A program made the translations under genes and the position numbers. Of a stretch of 5,728 bases of DNA, positions 1-4,991 are shown one piece after another (position 1 is the first letter of the stretch; each line of letters starts with the position of its first letter). Source of the DNA: Chloroflexota bacterium (GTDB lineage: Bacteria > Chloroflexota > Dehalococcoidia > SAR202 > UBA11138); NCBI GenBank assembly GCA_002710885.1, contig PAIW01000054.1, positions 1-5,728 of the forward strand. Reading direction: 5' to 3'. The notes below the pieces were generated by a model. It was not told the DNA's origin. It did no database searches and worked only from the letters and a program-made list of their open reading frames with translations.

Positions 1-12
1 TACGGCCCAGAA

Positions 13-339
13 CTAGAAGGAGCTGCTGGCCCTGCGTCGGCGGAAGCAGTCATCGCAGTAAACCGGGCGATCTCCGCGAGGTCGGAAGGGCACCTCAGTG
101 TCCTTGCCACACTCGGCGCAAACTGTGGGGTGCATCTCGCGAGGGGCGTAGTTTGAGAATCCTCCGCCTCCGCCTCCGCCTCCGCCCTGTCGCTGGGAGC
201 GGCGAGAAGCTCGGCAACTTGGGCAACGTCGAGGCTCGTTTGTGAAGCCTCGCTCCTCGTGATAACGCTGGTCGTCAGCGCTAAAGGTGAAATCCGTGTT
301 GCATTCCACGCACGTTAGGGTTCGATCTTGAAAAACCAA
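13..339 (-). CDS. Double zinc-ribbon protein with poly-Gly linker (108 aa)
   Basis: Small basic protein with two treble-clef/zinc-ribbon-like units. The first has CxxC at residues 10-13 (CVEC) and C39/C42 (CPSC). The second has C74/C77 (CAEC) and C95/C98 (CDDC). A run of nine glycines (52-60) joins them and the end is Arg/Ser rich (RRRRASSSF). The architecture matches the bacterial 'zinc-ribbon domain containing protein' plus 'CxxC-x17-CxxC' family; its molecular role is not established, and nucleic-acid binding is only a guess from the basic residues. I place the start at TTG 339: AGGAGGT lies 5 nt upstream and the product then begins MVFQDRTLTC, the usual N-terminus of this family. A longer in-frame reading from TTG 432 adds 31 residues with no family resemblance and bypasses the Shine-Dalgarno. 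The gene is divergent from the sulfatase. Only 12 bases follow the TAG stop in the window, so no terminator can be judged. Confidence 0.85.
   Translation of the reverse strand: MVFQDRTLTCVECNTDFTFSADDQRYHEERGFTNEPRRCPSCRASRRSQRQGGGGGGGGGFSNYAPREMHPTVCAECGKDTEVPFRPRGDRPVYCDDCFRRRRASSSF
163..186. repeat. Four tandem TCCGCC hexamers
   Basis: Four exact copies of a 6-bp unit encode most of the Gly9 linker on the minus strand (alternating GGC and GGA codons). Gain or loss of units would change linker length by two glycines without breaking the frame. Confidence 0.8.
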
Positions 340-344
340 TGGTG

Positions 345-351
345 ACCTCCT
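345..351 (-). promoter_or_regulatory. Strong Shine-Dalgarno fixing a TTG start
   Basis: Read on the minus strand this is AGGAGGT, followed by 5 nt (CACCA) and TTG at 339. It is close to a perfect anti-SD match and decides the start of the zinc-ribbon gene against the upstream TTG at 432. Confidence 0.8.
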
Positions 352-363
352 GGGGTCCGCTAA

Positions 364-390
364 TTTATATAGTTGCCGGCCGGTCACCAA
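364..390 (-). promoter_or_regulatory. Possible promoter of the zinc-ribbon gene
   Basis: On the minus strand TTGGTG (385-390) and TATAAA (364-369) are separated by 15 nt. The -10 matches the sigma70 consensus at 5 of 6 positions, the -35 only at its TTG, and the spacing is short. It would give a leader of roughly 18 nt carrying the AGGAGGT. Another AT-rich -10-like hexamer, TTTAAT, lies further upstream at 438-443 without a good -35. This is motif reading only. Confidence 0.3.
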
Positions 391-465
391 GGGTCCATGA
401 GTAGTCAGTTTTTCCTGGGCGTCTGGGTACAACTTCTATTAAACATTACCATAGGGAAACTTGAC

Positions 466-476
466 ACGCAATGCGT
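466..476. promoter_or_regulatory. 11-bp palindrome in the divergent intergenic region
   Basis: ACGCA-A-TGCGT has 5-bp arms around one central base. It starts at the last base of an upstream TTGACA (461-466). That TTGACA belongs to CTTGACAC (460-467), which recurs exactly at 495-502. It may be an additional protein-binding site, but an 11-bp palindrome can also arise by chance. Confidence 0.25.
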
Positions 477-495
477 ATTTTTATTCTTGTATTTC

Positions 496-524
496 TTGAC
501 ACCTCTTAGAAGTGTCCATAAACT
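496..524 (+). promoter_or_regulatory. Sigma70-type promoter for sulfatase/S49 unit
   Basis: A perfect -35 TTGACA (496-501), a 17-nt spacer and TAAACT (519-524, 4 of 6 matches to TATAAT) form a well-spaced sigma70 promoter. The predicted transcript start is near 531, giving a leader of about 40 nt before ATG 572. It also argues against the in-frame GTG at 512, which would lie upstream of the transcript start. Confidence 0.6.
498..516. promoter_or_regulatory. Candidate operator: 19-bp palindrome inside the promoter spacer
   Basis: GACAC-C-TCT-T-AGA-A-GTGTC is symmetric at 8 of 9 paired positions around a central T. It overlaps the end of the -35 box and fills the spacer up to 2 nt before the -10 box, where a bound dimer would block RNA polymerase. 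The regulator is unknown and not encoded in the window. Confidence 0.5.
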
Positions 525-571
525 CGCTTTTGCCGCATATCTTTAGCGGACAAATAACGCGAGGCAATTAC

Positions 572-2203
572 ATGCAACAGTCGTCTGAAAACCGCCCGAA
601 CATTGTGTTGATTCTTGCTGATGATATGGGATTTTCAGATATCGGAAGCTACGGCTCCGAGATACGCACCCCCAATGTGGACAGCCTTGCTGAGGGCGGC
701 CTGCAGTTCACTCAAATGTACAATTCTGCCCGATGCTGTCCCTCTCGCGCCGCTCTGCTCACCGGAGTCAACCCTCAGCAAGCGGGCGTGGGTCACATGG
801 TTGCTGACCTCGGATGGCCTGCTTATCAAGGCTACCTGAACGAAAGCAGCGTAACCATCGCCGAAGGGCTGAAGGCCAACGGCTACGCCACAATGATGTC
901 AGGAAAATGGCACGTTGGCGGAACCTACAACCTGTTGGACCCGGCAAGCTGGACGCCGGGCGATGCCAGTCACCCGATACCAACGCAGAGGGGATTTGAC
1001 CGTTTCTTCGGCATCATCACCGGCGCCGGGAGCTTCTACCATCCTCTGACCCTTATGCGCGATGACCAGTTAATACCCATTGACACTGATGGCTTCTATT
1101 TCACCGACGCTATCAGTGACAATGCTGTTGATATGATAGAAGACGCCGCGCAGGGTGATAATCCCTTCTTTATTCACATCGCGTACACGTCTCCTCATTG
1201 GCCGCTCCACGCATTGGAGGAGGATATAGCCCGATATCAGGGCGTTTACAAGGACGGGTGGGATTCGCTGCGAACGGGACGCCATGAGGAGATGAAAGGC
1301 CGAGGGATTGTCGATTCCAAGTGGGAGATTTCGCCCCGGGACGAATCAGCCCCAGCTTGGAGCGACGCCCGCGAGAAGGACTGGGAGGCTCTGCGTATGG
1401 CAGCGTACGCCGCCCAAATCGACATCATGGATCAGGGCATCGGCAGAGTTCTGTCCAAGCTGAAGGAGCTTGGCATAGCTGACAACACGTTGGTTATGTT
1501 CCTATCAGACAACGGAGGGTGCGCCGAGTTCCTGGCCGAAGATTCCGACCGACCGACACCCGCTCAATACGGCACGCCGACTCCTGATGGCCGTCCGATT
1601 CGTATGGGGAACAGTTCCAGCATTCGGCCCGGTCCCGCCGACACATTCATGAGTTACGATCTGCCCTGGGCCAACGCCAGCAACACCCCTTTCCGACGTT
1701 TCAAGCGCTGGACTCACGAGGGCGGCATCTCAACGCCTTTCATCATGTCGTGGCCTGCCAGAATTCAAGAATCGGGCGTGGTGCACGAACCTATCCACAT
1801 CATCGACATCGCTGCCACCTGCATGGACGCGGCATCGGCTACTTATCCAACCCAGATGAATGACCATGACACGATGCCCCTGGAAGGCGAGAGCGTTCTG
1901 TCGGTTCTGGCGAATCCCACCTGGAGCAGGGAGAAACCCATATTCTGGGAGCACGAAGGTAGTCGGGCCGTCAGAATCGGCGAGTGGAAACTGGTGGCTC
2001 CGGTAGGCGGGGAGTGGGAACTTTACAATATCGACGACGACCGCACTGAGATTCATAACCTGGCGAACTCGAACAAACCTAAGGCTCAGGAGCTTGCCAA
2101 GCTGTATGATGAGTGGGCGGAGCGTTGCGGCGTCTTGCCGTGGCGTATTCTGTACCCGGCTTGGAACCCACGAATGCGGACTCCCAGCGGACATAGGGTG
2201 TAA
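572..2203 (+). CDS. Type I (Cys-type) sulfatase, arylsulfatase-like (543 aa)
   Basis: Hydrolyses sulfate esters with a formylglycine nucleophile made from cysteine and a bound divalent metal. Visible active-site elements: D17-D18 in LADDMG (metal), C55-C-P-S-R59 followed by AALLTG (the CxPSR formylglycine motif), K112 and H114 in GKWH, H209 in SPHWP, D313-N314 in SDNGG (metal), and K378 with H382 in FKRWTHEGGISTP. Length and motif order fit full-length bacterial arylsulfatases of the AtsA-like type; the substrate cannot be told. No signal peptide is visible (the N-terminus MQQSSENRPN runs straight into the first beta strand), so the enzyme looks cytoplasmic. I chose ATG 572 because GAGG lies 7 nt upstream and family members start just before RPNIxLI; an in-frame GTG at 512 precedes the predicted transcript start. 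Maturation needs a formylglycine-generating enzyme or anaerobic maturase, not encoded here. Tandem stops TAA-TAG end the gene, 34 nt before the S49 peptidase. Confidence 0.95.
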   Translation: MQQSSENRPNIVLILADDMGFSDIGSYGSEIRTPNVDSLAEGGLQFTQMYNSARCCPSRAALLTGVNPQQAGVGHMVADLGWPAYQGYLNESSVTIAEGLKANGYATMMSGKWHVGGTYNLLDPASWTPGDASHPIPTQRGFDRFFGIITGAGSFYHPLTLMRDDQLIPIDTDGFYFTDAISDNAVDMIEDAAQGDNPFFIHIAYTSPHWPLHALEEDIARYQGVYKDGWDSLRTGRHEEMKGRGIVDSKWEISPRDESAPAWSDAREKDWEALRMAAYAAQIDIMDQGIGRVLSKLKELGIADNTLVMFLSDNGGCAEFLAEDSDRPTPAQYGTPTPDGRPIRMGNSSSIRPGPADTFMSYDLPWANASNTPFRRFKRWTHEGGISTPFIMSWPARIQESGVVHEPIHIIDIAATCMDAASATYPTQMNDHDTMPLEGESVLSVLANPTWSREKPIFWEHEGSRAVRIGEWKLVAPVGGEWELYNIDDDRTEIHNLANSNKPKAQELAKLYDEWAERCGVLPWRILYPAWNPRMRTPSGHRV

Positions 2204-2225
2204 TAGACCGCGTCAAAGAAAGGGC

Positions 2226-2230
2226 GGAGG
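2226..2230 (+). promoter_or_regulatory. Shine-Dalgarno deciding the TTG start of the S49 gene
   Basis: GGAGG sits 7 nt before TTG 2238. The next ATG in frame (2253) would be 22 nt from it, too far. Starting at 2238 also removes the overlap with the sulfatase that a longer reading from 2094 would create. Confidence 0.7.
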
Positions 2231-2237
2231 CAGTAAA

Positions 2238-3035
2238 TTGTCAATAGCGCTGATGAACAAGATGCAAAAACGCATCGCTGTGATTGAGATTTTTGGGGCC
2301 ATCGGCGGGGCGGTGAAGTCCCCTGAGATGGACCGACTGTTGAACACGGCGCGGGACGACCATCGGATCAAGGCGGTGGTGTTGGATGTGGACTCCCCGG
2401 GCGGCGGATCGTCGGCCTCGGACTACATCTACCGCAGCGTCAAACGTCTGGCCGAGCGCAAACCTGTGATCGCGGCAATTCGAGGCACCGGAGCGTCAGG
2501 GTCGTATATGATCGCCTGCGGCGCTCAGCGTATCGTCGCCTCGCCAGGCGCGATAATTGGCTCCATCGGCGTGATTTCGGTGCGTCCGGTTCTCGAGGAC
2601 CTGATGGAACGGGCCGGAATCAAGGTGAACGTTAACAAGACTGGAGCGTACAAGGACATGGGCGCTCTCTGGCGTGAGGCGACGCCCGAAGAGCAGGAGA
2701 AGATGCAGTCCCTAATCGACGACATCTTCGGCGACTTCGTGACGATCGTCTCAGAGGCCCGCGGCCTGGAAGAGAGCGCCGTACGAGACCTGGCCACTGG
2801 CGAGGTTTACCTAGCTGAACGCGCCCGTGAGCTTGGACTTGTGGACGAACTGGGAGACCTGCACCGAGCCATAGACATCGCGGCAGAGCTTTCGGGCGCC
2901 CCACCTGTTCCTGTGTACCTGAGGCCGAAGCGGACTTTGCGTCAGATGCTGTTTGGTTCGGCTGCCGAATCGTTGGTTCAGGCAGTCGCCGATCAAGTGG
3001 AGCAACGAATTTTCCAGAGTCGATTTCGGTTGTAA
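2238..3035 (+). CDS. sppA: S49-family serine peptidase, SppA-like, without membrane anchor (265 aa)
   Basis: Serine peptidase of the ClpP/crotonase fold, related to SppA, which degrades cleaved signal peptides in other bacteria. The catalytic serine is S87 in GASGSYMIACG. The general base is K139 in GAYKDMG, the usual SppA position. Supporting motifs are the oxyanion-side DVDSPGG (50-56), SPGAIIGSIGVI (102-113) and REATPEE after the lysine, with VYLAERARELGLVDELG near residues 190-208. The protein has one peptidase domain, as in Bacillus-type SppA rather than the duplicated E. coli form. It begins MSIALMNKMQKRIAVIEIFG, directly at the first beta strand, with no signal peptide or N-terminal membrane helix. 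The C-terminus (RQMLFGSAAESLVQAVADQV) could form an amphipathic helix. The start is TTG 2238, supported by GGAGG. Close spacing to the sulfatase, with no promoter in the 34-nt gap, suggests co-transcription. The family is sure; the signal-peptide role is inference and weaker because the anchor is missing. Confidence 0.9.
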   Translation: MSIALMNKMQKRIAVIEIFGAIGGAVKSPEMDRLLNTARDDHRIKAVVLDVDSPGGGSSASDYIYRSVKRLAERKPVIAAIRGTGASGSYMIACGAQRIVASPGAIIGSIGVISVRPVLEDLMERAGIKVNVNKTGAYKDMGALWREATPEEQEKMQSLIDDIFGDFVTIVSEARGLEESAVRDLATGEVYLAERARELGLVDELGDLHRAIDIAAELSGAPPVPVYLRPKRTLRQMLFGSAAESLVQAVADQVEQRIFQSRFRL

Positions 3036-3087
3036 ACTCAGCCTTCAGCAGTCAGCTTCTAGACCAACGCCATTCTGAGCCCACAGA

Positions 3088-3143
3088 CGAAGAATCTGGT
3101 CGCGAGTATACAACGATTGTCATGGCAGCAACCGGATTCTTCG
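3088..3143 (+). other. 13-bp-stem inverted repeat between S49 gene and aldo/keto reductase
   Basis: CGAAGAATCTGGT (3088-3100) can pair with ACCGGATTCTTCG (3131-3143): 12 Watson-Crick pairs plus one G-U in RNA, around a 30-nt loop. It lies within the 154-bp gap 3036-3189, downstream of the S49 stop and 47 nt before the reductase start. No U-run follows at once (a short T5 comes at 3165-3169), so it is not a standard intrinsic terminator. It may be a 3'-end or leader structure. I see no convincing promoter for the reductase in this gap; TTGTCA at 3117-3122 lacks a matching -10. Confidence 0.45.
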
Positions 3144-3189
3144 GTTTGGTTCAGCATGCCGCAATTTTTGATTTGGATAGAAAAAAATA

Positions 3190-4137
3190 ATGCATTATCG
3201 GACGTTGGGAAAAACGGAACTCAACGTATCGCTTTTGAGCCTGGGCACAGGCGGCCCCAGCATGTTCGGACAAAACAAGGGACTGGAGCAGAATAATCAA
3301 ACGGCCTTGGTGCGCCGATGCCTTGATATGGGCATCAATCTGATCGACACTCACGAGCGATACAAGGACAGCGAGAAGATTCTCGGAAGGGCGCTGAAGG
3401 GTGTGCCACGGGACTCTTATAATCTCGTCACGAAATGGGCTTACGCTCCCGGCGTTGATGATTTCAACCCGGACCCCGAAGCACTGGCCCGTTCGGTTGA
3501 ACGCAGTCTGCAGAGGCTGAGAACAGATCACGTAGAGGTCTTGCTGTTTCACGGCTTGATGCCCGAGCATCATGATCTTGTCGTGGATCGGTACGTCCCT
3601 GTCCTCCAGCGTCTGAAGGACGAAGGCAAGGTGAAATTTGGAGGTTTCAGCCTTCGATACGTCGTTGACCCGGCTCATGAAGGCGCGCTAACGGCGTTGG
3701 GGCGCACGCCGGACCTCTGGGACGTGATAATGTTGAAGTTCGGAATACTGAATCAGTACGCTTCAAAGAAGGTTCTGCCCCTGGCGATGGAGCACAACGT
3801 CGGCATATTGAACATGGCAGCGGTGCGCTTCAAACTTCCGAACCCGAAGCTGTTGGCAGAGACCATCGCCGATTGGAAAGCTCGCGGCCTCGTCCCTTCG
3901 GACGCCCTTCCTGATGCCGACCCTCTGGGATGGCTGGCAACCGGCGATGTGGACTCGGTTATCAGCGCGGCCTATAAATTCGCCGCGGAACACCCAGCTA
4001 TCGGGTCAGTGATCTCCGGCACGTCCAACATAGACCACATGGAGCGCAACGTCGCGGCATTGGAGCGTCCGTACCTACCCGTTGAATCCCGACTCAAGTT
4101 GGAGAACCTATTCGGTCACATCGCCGAGTACGCCTGA
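3190..4137 (+). CDS. Aldo/keto reductase (315 aa)
   Basis: NAD(P)H-dependent oxidoreductase of the (beta/alpha)8 aldo/keto reductase superfamily, expected in the cytoplasm; the substrate is unknown. The N-terminus MHYRTLGKTELNVSLLSLGT is typical of the YhdN/YajO-like bacterial branch. The catalytic tetrad is complete: D53 (INLIDT), Y58 (HERYKDSE), K82 (LVTKWA) and H121 (LLFHGL). The C-terminal SVISGTSN (273-280) followed by HMERNVAALE matches the cofactor phosphate-binding region. One oddity is ERYKDSE after D53, where many members have a Gly after the Tyr. The length is usual for the family. ATG 3190 is preceded only by a weak GGAT-type site in an A-rich tract (AAAAAAATA), so the ribosome binding site is poor, but no other start fits the family N-terminus. 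The neighbour on the right is convergent. Confidence 0.93.
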   Translation: MHYRTLGKTELNVSLLSLGTGGPSMFGQNKGLEQNNQTALVRRCLDMGINLIDTHERYKDSEKILGRALKGVPRDSYNLVTKWAYAPGVDDFNPDPEALARSVERSLQRLRTDHVEVLLFHGLMPEHHDLVVDRYVPVLQRLKDEGKVKFGGFSLRYVVDPAHEGALTALGRTPDLWDVIMLKFGILNQYASKKVLPLAMEHNVGILNMAAVRFKLPNPKLLAETIADWKARGLVPSDALPDADPLGWLATGDVDSVISAAYKFAAEHPAIGSVISGTSNIDHMERNVAALERPYLPVESRLKLENLFGHIAEYA

Positions 4138-4138
4138 A

Positions 4139-4264
4139 CTATCGCGAACGTTCGTAGCCCCTTCGCTGTGCGTGCGCTTGCCAGAGGCCGGCAGCCGCCA
4201 ACAATACCGCAATCAAAATTAAACTCCATGATCCCGCGTCAGGCACCGGTATGGGCGTTGGAGT
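4139..4264 (-). other. Out-of-frame C-terminal anchor of the DNRLRE protein
   Basis: Read one base out of the upstream frame, this stretch encodes TPTPIPVPDAG, then a hydrophobic segment SWSLILIAVLLAAAGLW, then QAHAQRR and a short basic end (ERSR) with TAG at 4139-4141. This is the expected end of a stalked surface protein: Thr-Pro linker, short motif, membrane helix and Arg-rich cytoplasmic tail, similar in plan to PEP-CTERM-like sorting signals. No own start codon or ribosome site is seen. It continues the Thr-Pro pattern of the 4239-4985 gene, so it belongs to that gene. The repaired protein would be about 281 aa. Confidence 0.75.
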
Positions 4265-4985
4265 CGGTAGACGGTGGGGGCATCGGCGTTGGCGTAGGAG
4301 TCCGTGTGGGAGTTGGTGTAGGTGGCGGAGTATGGGTCGAGTCCGGCACCGAATAGGTGATGCTCAACGCGGGGCGGTTGGATGAGACTGAATTTCCCCC
4401 GGAGTCGAACTTTTTCACCGTTTGTTGAGACGACTCGTTGCCTTTCAATAACCATCCGAAATTCGTTGCGGATGCATCCACCCAGGCCTGCATGTCGGTG
4501 ACCATCGGCGCAGATGACCACGACGTCGAGCTGAAAAACCGGTGGACCCATGTCGCGTCGTTTGAGGCTGAGGACGCGCCGTTTCCTCCAAATGACGCCG
4601 AACTTCCTTCACCCCAATCTGCCGTGAGCTTGTGGACGCTGATGGTCTGACCGCCCGAGCGGCTCCTCGACATGTTCAGACTGAGTGACACGCGTTCGAC
4701 TGTCGCACCTGATGGCACACTCGAGATATCAAAAGCCAAAACGACTCTTCGTATTGACCCTGAGGATCGATTGATTCTCCCCACATAAATATTCTGTCCC
4801 GCGCCATTGCTTAACGAGCCGGAGCCGTTTTCAATCAACGTATTGTCTTTGCTGGGATTGAGGGTGATGGTTGTGCTTGCTCGCGTTTGGGCGAACACGC
4901 CGGTTGTTGGCACGGCGAAAATCGCCACAGCCATTAAGGCTGAAAGCGGCGCCCTTCTAAATTTTGGCGCGTAAATGGGGATCAT
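4239..4985 (-). CDS. Secreted DNRLRE-domain protein, frame closes early (248 aa as read)
   Basis: Exported protein of the DNRLRE type, a beta-sandwich module common in surface proteins; its function here is unknown. A signal peptide is visible: basic start (PKFRR, 7-11), hydrophobic core (about 13-29) and likely cleavage after VFA (30-32). The domain follows at about 37-212, with KDNTLIE, RRVVLAFDISSVPSGA, SLSLNMSRS, ADWGEG, NDATWVHRFF, NFGWLLKGNE and NRPALSITYS. A Thr/Pro stalk follows (TPTPTRTPTPTPMPPP), then the frame runs off into STDSNAHTGA and a TGA. A +1 change in the stalk leads instead to TPTPIPVPDAG and a membrane-anchor-like tail ending at 4139, so the gene is probably frameshifted, or the base call is wrong. 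The start is ATG 4985; GGAGGAG lies 15 nt upstream, a long spacing, and an in-frame TAG (the MazG stop) bars any earlier start. Likely co-transcribed with MazG, 6 nt away. Confidence 0.8.
   Translation of the reverse strand: MIPIYAPKFRRAPLSALMAVAIFAVPTTGVFAQTRASTTITLNPSKDNTLIENGSGSLSNGAGQNIYVGRINRSSGSIRRVVLAFDISSVPSGATVERVSLSLNMSRSRSGGQTISVHKLTADWGEGSSASFGGNGASSASNDATWVHRFFSSTSWSSAPMVTDMQAWVDASATNFGWLLKGNESSQQTVKKFDSGGNSVSSNRPALSITYSVPDSTHTPPPTPTPTRTPTPTPMPPPSTDSNAHTGA
4276..4280 (-). other. C5 run at the likely frameshift site
   Basis: On the coding (minus) strand ATG-CCC-CCA contains five C. Removing one C, or skipping one, changes the frame exactly as needed to read into the anchor tail. 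It is the longest single-base run in the stalk. Another extra base elsewhere between about 4264 and 4300 would serve equally, for example the G at 4265. Confidence 0.5.
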
Positions 4986-4991
4986 ATCGGT

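Noticed and set aside
533..549. CCGC-GCGG hairpin in the sulfatase leader as a riboswitch or attenuator
   Set aside because: A 4-bp stem with a 9-nt loop in a leader of about 40 nt is too small to support a regulatory RNA.
512..571. N-terminal extension of the sulfatase from GTG 512
   Set aside because: It lies upstream of the predicted transcript start near 531, has no Shine-Dalgarno, overlaps the palindrome and is not a signal peptide. ATG 572 with GAGG fits the family.
1730..2194. 154-codon open frame antisense to the sulfatase
   Set aside because: It is a shadow of the sulfatase codons; it shows no domain, and the plus-strand frame has all the catalytic motifs.
3130..3146. AACCG-CGGTT hairpin as an intrinsic terminator after the S49 gene
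   Set aside because: The stem is only 5 bp with a 7-nt loop, no U-run follows, and it competes with the longer 3088-3143 pairing.
3151..3678. 175-codon open frame antisense to the aldo/keto reductase
   Set aside because: It mirrors the reductase frame, has no recognisable motif and overlaps a clear gene.
4145..4154. CGAACGTTCG perfect 10-bp palindrome, LexA-like
   Set aside because: Bacillus-type LexA boxes have four bases between CGAAC and GTTCG; here there are none. It lies in the coding tail of the DNRLRE gene with no promoter near it.
4168..4356. Val/Gly-rich plus-strand frame (GVGVGVRVGVGVG)
   Set aside because: It is the complement of the Thr-Pro stalk repeats of the minus-strand secreted protein, not an independent gene.
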